The notes under the pieces were generated by a model. It was not told the origin of the DNA and made no database searches. It was given only the letters and a program-made list of their open reading frames with translations. The translations under genes and the position numbers were made by a program. 64,000 nucleotides of DNA from Trifolium pratense (Eukaryota; Streptophyta; Magnoliopsida; Fabales; Fabaceae): assembly GCF_020283565.1 (NCBI RefSeq), contig NC_060060.1:33914001-33978000 (forward strand). Direction: 5' to 3'. Of this stretch, positions 38,601 through 50,125 are shown in pieces; positions within the stretch are counted from its first letter, which is position 1, and each line of letters opens with the position of its first letter.

Positions 38601-41600
38601 GTTGATGACAGCAGATAATCCCTGAAAGCCATTATCTCAGATGCTAACTCAGGTTTACGATCCTACAAGCAAAACCACAAAGGTAAACTTAGAGCCAGAC
38701 TATATAGAGCCAGACTAACATTATGCACACATAATAAGAAGCATATATAAATATAAGTATAATCGTTGAGAACAACCCGGAATTGTCATATCTTGAATGT
38801 AAAGCCTATTGGAAAAATCAAGTCCCACATTGATTAAAGATAAGGTCTGACTATAGTTTATAAAGAGTGGCACCCTCACCTTACAAGCCGGTTTTGTGCC
38901 CAATATAAAAATCTAACATGGTATCAGAGTCTATCGTTTCGGGCCACCCACCATTTATATTCACGCACCAAGCCCAATAGTGTTGGGCGTGAGGGGGGTT
39001 TATTGGAAAAACCAAGTCCCACATTGATTTAAGATAAGGTCTGACTATAGTTTATAAAGAGTGGCACCCCTCACCTTAGAAGCGGATTTTGTAAGGATGA
39101 GTTAGGCCCAATATAAAAATCTAACAAAGCCGTATTTAGGAAAATGGATGACAGGAGCCTATTGGTGTGTATGCTCAAGTTTCAACATAATTTGTCAGTA
39201 AAATTAACTAATGTATGGCCCTTTACAAATTAATTCTCCAATCTCTATTGTGGTGCAGCTGTCATTTTGTTTTTCTCTTCAAATGAAAGCAGATAAAAGT
39301 TAAAAGCCACTTTCCTAGTTGCCAAACTAAAGAACATTACTTGAAATAAAGAGAAGGGGGGATTTATCATGCATGTATTACATAATTTTTTTACCTTCAA
39401 ACACCCCATTCTAATTTAATTTGATACAGATAACATAAACTAATTAAAAATGGCTACAATTGCTTAAAAAAATGGCTACAAACATCAGTTTTCTTTTTCA
39501 TGTGCGTGATGAAAAACAAATATAGGTGTTGAACAAACCAGAATTTTAGAGAATATGAATCCTCTAACTTCTTGGCTAAGATCTTCGGTGCGGGGATCCT
39601 CCAAAGTCACACCTGTAACCCAAATTTGTAACCGTATTAATAAGAGTTATTAACAACTACATGTAACCTATGCTTATTATTAAAAAAATGTTCTTGACCA
39701 TTTTACAATGAACTGTATAGGGAAACATTTATTTTCAACTATCTGTTTCCAAAACCAATAGCTTCCAAACTTGAAACCAAAGTCAAAACAGAATTAGTAG
39801 ACAATCAGTATTAGTACACATTACACTACAAAATGACGTGAAAAGCTATGTTGTTAATCTCGGATAGCGGCGTGTAGCGCCGACCCTCAAAAATGCTATT
39901 GCGGTATAGCGGGTAGCGCTATAGTGGTATAGCGGTCATGTACAAATTAAACATAAATTCCAACATGCATAAAATAGAAAAATACCCAAAATTAAAAGGA
40001 CTTTCTTACTTAATAATTATACTAAATATTGTCATTTACCATCAAAATAGGTTCTAAATAAAGACTAATAACATTCCATGATTTTATTTCTCCCGATATC
40101 CCCAACTAATGCTTCTTTGCTCTTGTTATTCCTCCATTGGAAGGGTGAAAACAAAAATCACAAATAATTGTTTTCTTGCTGCTGTCTTTATAAGAATTCC
40201 ACTTGCAACCTATATCAAGGTCGTCATCAGTAGGCTTAATGAAGCCTCTGTTATCAGCAGTTCTAGAAGATGGTGCCATTGCGCTACCAAACCGCTCACT
40301 TATGATTTATTTTCAAAATAAGGATTTTCATCAATTTTTTTCCCTCCAAAACGCTAAAGCGGTCAAATAGCGCTACCAAACCGCTACGCCACCGCTACCA
40401 AAACGCTATTTTCCTGCAAATAGCTGCCGCTATTTCCGCTTCTCTAAATAGCGGAAAGCAGCCTTATAGCATAGCAGAGAGGTGGTAAAACGCTACGCTA
40501 TAGCGCTATCGCACGCTATAGCGCCGCTATTAACATCCTAGGTGAAAAGAAAAAGCAAAGGCCCGAAAAGGAGAACTTTCATTAAAGGGATTAACTAAAT
40601 AATCATATTCTACAAGTAGCAATGCAAACTTTGAGATATTAAACAAAATTTTACAAAAAGAAATACTACTGCATAGTTTCTTTAGAAGCAGCACTTCCAA
40701 AATTTGGACCAAAGTTAAACAATGAAAACGAGAATAAAACATTTATCATTAATTATTGCAAACCTAAAACAAAATTACTTCTACATTCAAAATATAAAAC
40801 CTTATGTAGTAGTCTGCATTTTTAAAAACATGAAAATAATTCGAACCTTTTTTAATTGCACTATCGTCCATGGCTTTATATTCCATATTCTTCAAAGCAA
40901 GTTCCACACCATAACCACCCAAGTTTACTGACTCACTCGCACCAACAGAACCACATTGTCCAATATGTGCTTCACATCCAGCTGGCAAGACTGGTCTCAA
41001 TACATACTTAACTTTTCCCTAAAAAGCATCACCATGAAGGAATCAGAAGCACGTAAGAGTTGTTATTAACAACAATTTAAGATAACTTGTAAATTATAAT
41101 TAACCTGTTTAGCAGCTTCAATAAGAGCAACATGAAACTCCTTAAAGCAATGGGTCCCAAGAGCACCATAAAGGATAGCAACTGGACCCCCAGTAGCTGA
41201 ATCAAAATGGACATGATCAAAATCAAACACCGGAGGACTCTGAAACGAATCGCCAACACTGATGACAAGAAGAAGAAAAAAAAAATCAAACCTTAGTTGG
41301 AACTTATGCACCTCACAAACATTAATCAAGAACAACCTTGAAATAAAGGTATGTTTGGATTGACTTATTTGAGATATAAGCACCTGCAAGACTATTCGGG
41401 AGAGCTTATAAAAACAACTACGACATGTCGATAAATGGCATAAACTCTTTTCAGCTTATTTCCATAAGCTCTCCATGATAGCTTATGAAAACACTACAAC
41501 TTTATTTCATAAGCATTCAATTAAGATTTAAGAGCCTGTTTGAATTGGCTTACTTGAGTTTATCTACTGACATAACCACATGTGACATTATTTGGAAGAA

Positions 41601-42520
41601 CTTATGAAAACAGCTTATGACACATAAGTACCACAGTATAGCTTATGAAAACAGTTTATAGATTATACAAAAAGAGTTTGACTTCATTTTATCTTGAGTT
41701 ACAGAAATAGCTTATATAATATGCTGTTATATAATAAGCTGCAAAACAAGTTGTTTATCCGAACAAGGCTAAAACATAGATAGCAGTACAATACAATACT
41801 TACTGTTGAAGATGATTCTGATTTTGGAGCCACGATTGCAATTCAGAAACATCGAAAAACAAGTGTTCACCGGTATCAATCCAACAACATTTCCCTCCAG
41901 GACTTTGGACAGTTACACCGTCGAATTGAGTAGTGTTGTTTTTTGTTTCAATGATTTCATGATCATGATGTAACAGTGGAAATGACGAAAGAGAATCATG
42001 AGCTAATCGACGGTAAAGTACAAGTGTAGGTGATGCTGATCTCAGAATTAGAGAAAATTCAAACAATGATGCTAATGGTTCACTTAAAAGAGAACTACCA
42101 TGTTCTAGAATCTTCTTAACACAATATTTAGCTGTGTAAGTATGAGAATCAACATCATCATTAGCATCAGGATTAGCATTAATCCAAATATCAATGAAGT
42201 TCCAGAAAAAGTGTTGCTGATGTTTAGATAATAATTCTCTGTTTAAGCAAAAAGAAAATCAAATCAAAATCACATTAGTATTAATTAGATAAAAAATTAA
42301 TCAAAGTAATTGATTGATTGATTGAATAAGAGATTAAGAGAATGAGTAAAACGACGACGTACCCAGCTTCTAGAAGAATAGGAGTACCAGACCATTTAGC
42401 GCGAAGGGCAGTTTGGACATTTTTGGGTCTTCGATTATCGGCGGTAACAATAAGCAGAGAGAAAGTGGTTACAACTAGAAACAGAAAACAACAAAAACAA
42501 CGAACAGATCTAAACCTCAT
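26685..42520 (-). CDS. UGGT: UDP-glucose:glycoprotein glucosyltransferase
   Basis: Thirty-seven exons on the minus strand (first 42520-42363, last 26858-26685) join to 1629 residues with every phase closing. Residues 1-26 are a signal peptide. The large N-terminal part holds the thioredoxin-like folding-sensor domains (exons 2-25). Exon 28 starts the beta-rich region, and exons 30-36 form the GT24 catalytic domain, with the DxD metal site in [17 protein letters not shown] (exon 33) and [18 protein letters not shown] at its start. The enzyme acts in the ER lumen and re-glucosylates misfolded N-glycoproteins for calnexin/calreticulin; Arabidopsis EBS1 is the counterpart. The protein ends ESKAEL, not a standard K/HDEL. 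Intron 11 uses a GC donor. Introns host two TRIMs, a hAT-like element and MITEs. A partial genomic copy lies at 13110-13650. Confidence 0.95.
30785..31112 (-). mobile_element. TRIM (miniature LTR retroelement) in a UGGT intron
   Basis: Read on the minus strand, a first LTR-like block TATTAAAAGTCCCACATT... ends near AACTTAATA. A primer-binding-site match TGGTATGAGAGC to initiator tRNA-Met follows. After a short internal region and a purine tract (GGGCATGGGGAGTGTG), a second diverged LTR ends CTCTAAGA. The 5-bp duplication TCTAG (plus strand) is exact at 30780-30784 and 31113-31117. The element has no coding capacity. It lies in the intron between exons 27 and 26, in the orientation of the gene. 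Confidence 0.8.
34925..35125. repeat. MITE-like repeat (TTATAAAAACAG / CATAAGCTCTCC family) in a UGGT intron
   Basis: Contains GACATGTCCATAAGCTCTCC and CTTATGAAAACA text, shared with the repeat at 41345-41775. It lies between exons 16 and 15. Boundaries are approximate. Confidence 0.55.
37045..37145 (-). other. GC-AG intron of the UGGT gene
   Basis: Exon 11 ends CTTGAG and the intron begins GCAAGTTT, the usual extended consensus of the minor GC-AG class. It ends CCTTGCAG before TCAGTTGAT. The reading frame across the junction is continuous (CGLE then SVDM) and no nearby GT keeps the frame. Confidence 0.85.
38807..39126 (+). mobile_element. TRIM (miniature LTR retroelement) in a UGGT intron
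   Basis: LTR 1 (38807-38918) and LTR 2 (39001-39126) both start TATTGGAAAAA and end ATAAAAATCTAACA. LTR 1 lacks a short AAGGATGAGTTAGG-type segment. Directly after LTR 1 is TGGTATCAGAGTC, the initiator tRNA-Met primer-binding site. GTGAGGGGGGTT, a polypurine tract, precedes LTR 2. The 5-bp duplication AAGCC is exact at 38802-38806 and 39127-39131. The internal region is about 80 bp with no coding capacity. The element is antisense to UGGT, between exons 6 and 5. Confidence 0.92.
39846..40541. mobile_element. 696-bp non-autonomous hAT-like element rich in AGCGCTATAGCGG text
   Basis: The ends are CTATGTTGTTAAT and ATTAACATCCTAG (inverted). They are flanked by the exact 8-bp duplication GTGAAAAG at 39838-39845 and 40542-40549, which fits hAT. 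Inside both ends are clusters of imperfect TAGCGCTATAGCGG palindromes. The middle is AT-rich without a transposase. The element lies between UGGT exons 5 and 4. Confidence 0.85.
41345..41775. repeat. MITE pair or nested MITE (CTTATGAAAACAGCTTATGA family) in a UGGT intron
   Basis: Two head-to-tail segments begin ATGTTTGGATTGACTTATTTG (in two parts: ATGTTTGGATTGACT then TATTTGAG, about 41351) and CTGTTTGAATTGGCTTACTT (about 41536). The right end is TTGTTTATCCGAACAAGGC. Repeated CTTATGAAAACA and CATAAGCTCTCC motifs are shared with 34925-35125. It lies between exons 3 and 2. Boundaries are approximate. Confidence 0.6.
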
Positions 42521-44080
42521 TTCTTTGATTAGGGTTTTATTAACATAATAACATTACCATGGATATGAGATTTGTTTTGTTTGGTTAAATTAAGGTGTGT
42601 GTGTGTGTGTGTGTGTGTGTCTGTTCTTTGTTTTCTCTGCACTTGTATGTGTGTGTCTTGGTCGCTGACTCAGTGATTCAGGTCTTGTTGTTGATGGAGA
42701 AAGAAAAAAAAAATATTAATGAAATTGGAATTGATGGTAATTTGCCACGTCGTTAATATTGTGACATGTAGCTCTATAGTTATTGGTTCCGTGGATGAAG
42801 AAGTGGGACATACACTACAGCTGGAAGTTTGCCGGACCACCTTAAATGGGCTTTTGGGTTCAGCCCAGGTGGAACTTGTTTGCTCCAGCCTCCAGCTTAA
42901 GAGATTTACTTTTGCCGCCTATCGGTTACTTGCGCGTCATGCGTTTTTTTCATTTTACTCTTCCACTACCGCTACTTAAGAGTGAGAAGTTTAGAGGTAA
43001 TATATGCAAGGATTATGAAGCTCAAGTCAGTGTGAGAGTAAGAGTGAGAAGTTTAGAGGTAATATAGTGACGTACATTTGTCTTATTGTGAAAGGTTTTT
43101 TGTATAGACGTTGAAGAGGAGTCGTTGGATATTGATGGGGCTGTTACGAGACGGTGTTCATTAATATTGAGATTGAGTGGCGTTATGGATTAATTATCTG
43201 TTGTGGATTGTTGAGAGTTTGAGCGGGTCCAAAGTTGTGTGAAAGTTCTTGAGGGATTGAGACTCAATGATCTTGGGTTTAAGGATGAAGTTAGGTTGAG
43301 CCACGAGCCAGTCCAAAACATTATCTTTTTTGAAATTTAAAATCCGGACGCATTTTTTTAGATTATATAATCGGAATATATCATATATGTGATTCAAAAA
43401 TTCAAACCCCTTCTTTTGCTCTCTCACTTTTGTTTTATCATTTTCTAAAACCTCTTGAAAAAAAAAAAACTCAACAAATCAATCACGGTCCTTCATTTAT
43501 TTATTTTTTTATCAAATGCACCTTTAATCATTAACGTTTTTAAGTTTTCAAAATTCAAACAAGAGGTTAGTATACACATTTTCTCGTGTTTTCAATTTGT
43601 CTTTTTTTTTCTTAAGCTTTAATTTTGTTCGGATTCTAAAATCTGAAATGTATTTAGAGTCACTCAATGTTGTTTTTTTTTTCTTCGTGATTTCTCTACG
43701 TTTCAACAATGAAGAAAATGTCGAGAATGTAAGTAGAATTAGGGGAAATAGAGTCTTGACCATTACCTCTACCAGAAAAGAAGAGAATCGTATTAGTTAG
43801 AATTGCAATTGTAGGAACAAGAGGAAGAACAACAGGTTAAGAAATAGTCACTACTCACTAGCACAATCACAATCACAATCATACGAGGATGGGCTTTATG
43901 GTCATACCACGGAGGGGCCTTCGACCATATAGCCAATAAAATTATACTAACAAATATCAGGCGTAACACTAACACCATTGATTAACGGTACGGTTCCACC
44001 AATTTTTTTTTTTGTATATTTCTATTTTTTTTTATAACAAAGTTAAAGATCGAACTTAAGACTTATATCATAGTACTTCA
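42521..44080. promoter_or_regulatory. UGGT 5' flank with telo-box-like motif and (GT)n microsatellite
   Basis: TTAGGGTTTTATT lies at about 42530-42542, just upstream of the UGGT ATG, followed by (GT)n at about 42594-42620. Farther on there is a local direct repeat of GAGTGAGAAGTTTAGAGGTA (about 42980 and 43046). No gene is recognised up to 44080. Promoter roles are inferred from position. Confidence 0.4.
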
Positions 44081-44084
44081 ATCG

Positions 44085-44995
44085 TTTATTAGGGTGTATT
44101 GGATTGAGATTTTATGAGACAATTTTGGCAAAAAAAAAGTCTTGATGATTTTATGAGATTTTGTTGGACTATATTGATTTTGTGAGATTTTAAAAACATT
44201 TTTACAAAGACTTTTTTACTATCAAAATTTTTAACACATGATTTGAATGGATTTTGAGAGATTTTTTCAAAAGACTTTTTTACAATCAAGATTTCATAAC
44301 ACTTTATATATTAGGAAACTTTTGTATATTAGGAAAATATTAAAAGAATCAATAAATTTTAATAAAATAAATTATATTTTTTTGGAAATCCAAAGATTTA
44401 AAAAAAAACTTACAATTTTTTTTACGTACATTTTTACGTATATGTTTCTAATCACCAATAAAAAGGTTATCACCACCACCACATTGATGGAAAATAGAAA
44501 CAGATAAATGTGTGACGAAAAAAATTTGTTTGCCGTTGTAACTAATCTAAACTTTGTAAAAAAAACGTAGAATTTGTTAAAATATTTTTTTTGCAAAAAA
44601 ACATATTTGATAGATAAAGAATAATAAGAAAAAAATCGGTATAATGATGATGAAAGTAAAAAAGTCTTGAAGAGTTTGAAAAATTCTCATGGCTTTTGGG
44701 GAGATTGTCGAAAAAGTGAACAAAGAAAAGAAGAAAAAATTAGGTGCAGTGATGATGAACTGTGAAAGTAATAAAGAAGTAGAAATTTTATACAGATGAA
44801 AGTAAAAAGTCTTGGAGAGTTCAAAGAAGTCTCAAGGCTTTTGGTGAGATTGTTGAAAAAGTCTGTCAAGTATATTTAAAACTAAAAAGTCTCTCAAATT
44901 CATTCCAAATAAGAATTCATCAAAATCGATAGACTTTTGAATACCAATAAACATTTTAAAAGTATGAACAAATCTCAATTGAATACCGACTTTGT
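44085..44995. mobile_element. AT-rich TIR element (GTATTGGATTGAGATTTT family)
   Basis: The left end reads GGGTGTATTGGATTGAGATT and the right end (as its complement) GGTATTCAATTGAGATTTGT. The body contains repeated AGATTTTATGAGA and GACTTTTTTAC text. A related partial copy is at 59130-59470. Short open frames inside are not recognised. The target duplication is not resolved. Confidence 0.6.
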
Positions 44996-45059
44996 TATTT
45001 AAGGTTAACGTGTATCTATTTTCACAAATGTATCACACAAACACAAATACGCGCGCTTC

Positions 45060-46483
45060 TTTCTTTTCCATAGCTGCTGCTTGCTTCTCTTCTCTTCTCC
45101 TCCCTCTCTCCCGTCGCAGAACCTCCCTCTTCAGGTAACGTTTTCTCAAACAGATCCTCTAACTCTTTTCCGGGAACTCAACCCTAACTTTCAATCAATT
45201 CTTTTCTCATATCATGCCAAACGTCTTATTTTACTTTTTGAAAAAAATAAAATCGAATTTCGCTGAAGATTTAGAAAAATGCGAATTTTCCTTCGCCGTT
45301 CTACTATAGTAGTAGGAGACTTTATATTCTGATTCATTCACTCACTCACTTTTCATTTTTTATCGTTTAGGGGGGAGAAACCCCAGTAGTTCGGAGTACT
45401 TCTGCTGCGAGGTAAGTATAATCTGACCAAAAAAATTGTTCCATCCAGAAATAAAACTCACTTCATCTTTTGAAGTTTTCTTTTGCAATCTAAGGTAACC
45501 TTAAACTCTTATTATGTTTTCAATACATGCTTTCCTTAAACTCTTATTATTATGTTTCAACACCCTTTGTTTTTGTTGGTGCCTTTTTCCCCTTCAAATA
45601 TTATAATGTAAAACTGATTGAAAAGTAAACACCCTTTTTATTATGTTTCAACACCCTTTTTATTGTGAGAGTCGTTTTTCTATGTTTCAACACCCTTTTT
45701 ATTGCCTATTATTATGTTTCAACACCCTTTTTATTGTGAGAGTCGTTTTTCTATGTTTTCTGTCAACTTGTTATTGGTTGTTTATCAGCAAAAACATAGA
45801 AATAACATAGAACAATATAGTAAGTTGCGAGAAAAGAACATAGCATTTCAGTTTGACACAATGGTTTTAGTTAAGTAGGGTTTTTACCGGATCAATGATT
45901 TACTCTATGCTTGGTATCACGACAAGTATTAGAATCCCAGTGAGCCACCAATCACTATGATTTTGCAACAAAAATAAAATAAAATCAGAGTATAGTTCAT
46001 AGTCACATAATTCTCCCAAAAGGTGAAGAACCGCGAAGGTTCGCGCCTACCGGTTCGCGGTACTTTTGGGAATTGGTTCGTCGAAATTCTCTTTGAATTC
46101 ATTAAATCTAACTAAGTACCGGCGAACCACTGCTTTAGGAACCTAAGTACACTTCTGATGTGTGACTTGTTTTCTCTCTATGATACACAAAACTCATGTG
46201 CTATCAGCCTACACTCAACTTTTCATTGATGGAAATTTGACTCTTAATTTATGATTAATATAAACTTCAGATTGATAATATCAATTAACATAAATTTAAT
46301 AATATGAGTGACTATGGTATAGTTTTTGCAAAATCACGGTGGTTGCAATGATTCTATGCGACAACAAACATGCATGTGTTCTAGGTCTTCTTTTTTTTGT
46401 TCACAAATATATGATTTCTTTGGTCAAGTTAGTATTTTTATTTATTTATTTTGCATATTTTTTGGTGTTGTAGTAGGTAAAAA
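45060..46483 (+). promoter_or_regulatory. Leader of the HSP101-type gene with two likely 5' UTR introns
   Basis: A pyrimidine-rich leader ends TCTTCAG|GTAACG at about 45134. A small exon GGGGGGAGAAACCCCAG... ends GCTGCGAG|GTAAGT at about 45412, and the last acceptor GTTGTAG lies just before the ATG at 46484. That gives introns of about 235 and 1060 bp. I find no clear heat-shock element (alternating GAA/TTC with 2-base gaps) just upstream; 44085-44995 is mostly a mobile element. Splice sites are inferred from consensus only. Confidence 0.45.
45520..45760. repeat. Tandem repeat in the second 5' UTR intron of the HSP101-type gene
   Basis: TATGTTTCAACACCCTTT recurs at least five times, twice followed by TTATTGTGAGAGTCGTTTTTC (a block of TTATTGTGAGAG then TCGTTTTTC). 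This indicates recent local duplications. Confidence 0.85.
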
Positions 46484-49400
46484 ATGATTAATCCAGAAAC
46501 GTTTACTCAAAAAACAAATGAAGCAGTTGCCAGTGCTCATGAACTAGCAATAACTTCAGGACATGTTCTACTGAATCCCCTACACCTTGCATCAACTCTA
46601 ATTTCTGAACCCAATGGTATATTTTTTCAAGCAATTTCCAATGTTGGTGGTCAAGAATCTGCACGCGCTTTCGATAGAGTAATAAAACAATCATTGAAGA
46701 AACTGCCTACTCAATCTCCTCCGCCAAATGATGTACCTGCAAGTACTTCGCTTATGAATGTCATGAAGAGAGCACAGGTAGCACAGAAGTCACGCGGCGA
46801 CACTCATTTAGGAGTTGATCAATTGATATTGGGACTTCTTGAGGATTCTCAAATTGAAGACTTTTTGAAACAATCTAATGTGGATGTTTCTAACGTTAAA
46901 TCGGAGGTCGAAAAGCAGCGTGCTAAGGAAGGGGAGAAAGGTGATAGTGCTTATGGTGACACAATTCAAGCTTTGAAACTTTATGGTAGAGACCTGGTTG
47001 AACAAGCAGGTAAACTTGATCCTGTTATTGGACGCGATGAAGAGATAAGAAGGGTTGTGAGGATTTTGTCAAGAAGGACTAAGAACAATCCTGTACTTAT
47101 AGGTGAGCCAGGTGTTGGTAAAACAGCTGTTGTTGAAGGGTTGGCTCAGAGAATAGTTAAAGGAGATATTCCTAGAGATCTATCTGATGTACGGTTAATT
47201 GCTTTGGATATGGGAGCATTAGTTGCTGGTGCTAAGTATTTGGGAGAATTTGAAGAGAGGTTGAAGACAGTTTTAAAAGAAGTGGAAGATGCTGAAGGGA
47301 AGGTTGTTCTTTTCATTGATGAAATTCATCTTGTTCTCGGTGCTGGTCGAACTCAAGGAGCAATGGATGCTGCTAACCTTTTCAAACCTATGCTTGCTCG
47401 CGGCCAACTTAGATGCATTGGTGCAACAACACTTGATGAATATAGGAAATATGTTGAAAAGGATGCAGCATTTGAAAGAAGGTTTCAACAGGTTTATGTT
47501 GATGAACCTAGTGTGCCTGATACCATCAGTATTCTTCGTGGATTAAAAGAGAAATATGAGGGTTATCATGGTGTTAGAATTCAAGATCGCGCAATTGTTG
47601 TTGCAGCTCAGTTGTCTAGTCGGTACATATCTGGTATACGTGCTCTTTGTACTCTCTTGATTGATGATTGTTTCTGTTTATATTAACTATAATTATCTAT
47701 GATTGAATGTGGATGGTTTTGGTAACAGGTGGTATGTTTGTGTTTTTTGTTTGTTAAGGACGTCAACTTCCTGACAAGGCAATTGATTTAGTTGACGAGG
47801 CTTGTGCAAATGTTAAAGTTCAACTTGATAGTCAGCCAGAGGAAATTGACATCCTTGAAAGGAAGATAATGCAATTGGAAGTGGAACTTCATGCTCTCGA
47901 AAAAGAGGACGACAAAGCTAGCAAAGCTCGTCTTGTAGATGTAAGTATGGATGTTGAGTTTTTGTTTTAACTTGTAAGTTTTGATGATGTATTTGACAAT
48001 TAAAATTTATTTATCGATTGATTGACACTACTAATCAAATATTATTCATTTAACCTTAAGTTTATAATATATTATCGTTGTGCTTCTGCAACTGTGAGAC
48101 AATGGTTTTAAACTGTATTTTTCACAGTATAGATTAGTTTTTATTTACTTTTGACTTACTTGGATGGTTCATTGTTGATATTATTTGTAGGTGCGGAAAG
48201 AACTTGGTGACTTAAGAGACAAGCTTCAACCTCTGAAGACACAGCATAGTAAAGAGAATGAGAGGATCAATGAGAAACGAAGGCTGAAGCAGAAACGTGA
48301 AGAGCTGATCTTGTCTTTAGAGGAGGCCGAGAGGAGGTATGATCTTGCAAGAGCTGCAGACCTACGTTATGGTGCAATCGACGAGGTGGAAAATGCAATT
48401 AAACAGCTTGAAGGTAGCACTGATGGGGAGAACTTGATGTTGACAGAAACTGTTGGACCAGACCAAATAGCTGAGGTTGTTAGCCGATGGACGGGTATAC
48501 CAGTGACCCGGCTCGGCCAAAATGAGATAGAAAGGTTGGTCAGACTTGGTGAGAGATTGCACAATAGAATTGTGGGACAAAACCAAGCAGTTGATGCTGT
48601 TGCTGAGGCTGTATTGAGATCAAGAGCCGGTTTAGGAAGACCTCAACAACCAACTGGTTCCTTCCTATTCCTCGGTCCAACTGGTGTTGGTAAAACAGAA
48701 CTTGCCAAGGCTCTTGCTGAAGAATTCTTTGATAATGAAAATCAGATGGTTAGAATGGACATGTCGGAATACATGGAACAACACTCTGTATCAAGATTGA
48801 TCGGTGCACCACCAGGGTAAGTTATTGGATTAGCAGCTGCTGAATTTCATTATAGTGAAAGCCTAAATTAATGCTTGGAGATAAACAAGACCGGTTCTGA
48901 GATTTTGAATGTCCTGAGAAACAACGGCCCTTATAATAACTTAAATTTTTCTCTCCTTGTACTTTTCGTTGCAAAGTCGGTCTTTCACTAAATTTGAGTT
49001 TAAAATATGCATCCTGTGTCTCTCTTCCTTATTTTGAATTGAATTTTTAGGTATGTCGGACATGAGGAAGGCGGACAATTAACTGAATCTGTAAGGAGAA
49101 GGCCATACAGCGTGGTACTGTTTGATGAAGTGGAGAAAGCACATACATCTGTATTCAACACACTACTTCAAGTCTTAGATGATGGGAGATTAACTGATGG
49201 ACAAGGCAGAACTGTGGATTTTAGGAACACAGTCATTATCATGACTTCAAACCTCGGCGCTGAGCATCTCCTAAGTGGACTTTCAGGAAAATGTACCATG
49301 GAAGTTGCTCGCAACCAAGTAATGCAGGAAGTACGAAAGCATTTCAGGCCAGAATTGTTGAATCGTTTGGACGAAGTAGTTGTATTCGATCCTCTTTCTC

Positions 49401-50125
49401 ACGAGCAATTGAGGAAGGTTTCAAGGTTGCAAATGAAGGATGTAGCTAATCGTCTTGCTGAGAAAGGAGTTGCATTGGCAGTTACAGATGCAGCACTTGA
49501 TTATATACTTGCTCAGAGCTATGATCCTGTAAGTGTTATTATATCATCATCTTAATCATTTTCTTATAAAAAAAAAGGTTACTTATAAGTGTTGTTAAAT
49601 AGCAGCTATAGCGGCACTATACTATAGCATAGCATGATTTGGACAAACCCCTAATGTTTCGCAATACACTATTTAGTATAAAATGTTGTCAAATAGTGGC
49701 TTAGTGGTACTGTACTATATAGCCTTATTACATAGGGGAATTTTAACAAATCCACTATCCGCGATTGACATCACGGCTTGTAACTAGGTTTTATTGTTGT
49801 TCTTGTGTAGGTGTATGGTGCTAGACCAATTAGAAGGTGGATTGAGAAGAAGGTAGTGACAGAGCTGTCTAGGATGCTTATAAGAAAAGAAATTGATGAG
49901 AATACAACGGTTTACATTGATGCTGATCCTGAGGGAAATCGTTTGGTATACCGTGTAGAAAATAATGGAGGGATTAATGCTGAAACTGAGATGAACTCGG
50001 ATATTTTGATTCAGATAACAAATGCACCAGAAAATGATTCTACTCCGCCTTCCAATAAAAGGAAAATTGACGAAGGCCTTTTAATGATAGAGTTACCGCC
50101 AAAGAAAAAACATATGTTTGAATAA
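46484..50125 (+). CDS. HSP101: Cytosolic ClpB/HSP101-type protein disaggregase
   Basis: Five coding exons, 46484-47633, 47759-47940, 48191-48816, 49051-49528 and 49811-50125, join in frame to 916 residues. The N-domain is residues 1-150 ([20 protein letters not shown]). NBD1 has Walker A GEPGVGKT near 206 and [12 protein letters not shown] near 283. A coiled-coil middle domain spans about 400-530, and NBD2 has GPTGVGKT and [14 protein letters not shown]101 hexamers thread aggregated proteins through the pore with HSP70 and are needed for acquired thermotolerance. Absence of a transit peptide places this protein in the cytosol or nucleus. Oddities: the usual GAKYRGEFE pore loop reads GAKYLGEFE (Leu253), the N-domain differs from typical HSP101, and the C-terminus ends PPKKKHMFE instead of an acidic tail. 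It may be a diverged paralogue. Confidence 0.93.
49585..49790. repeat. AGCGGCACTATA-type repeat in the last intron of the HSP101-type gene
   Basis: Contains GTTGTTAAATAGCAGCTATAG and later CACTATCCGCGATTGACATC. This resembles a shortened copy of the hAT-like element at 39846-40541. Ends and duplication are unresolved. Confidence 0.5.

Noticed and set aside
40109..40321. 70-codon open frame within the hAT-like element
   Set aside because: It is too short and lacks any transposase motif; it lies in the noncoding core of a non-autonomous element.
44700..45120. Heat-shock elements upstream of the HSP101-type gene
   Set aside because: The GAA/TTC pairs found (for example TTCAAAGAA) have a 3-base gap instead of the 2-base gap required, so I do not annotate an HSE.
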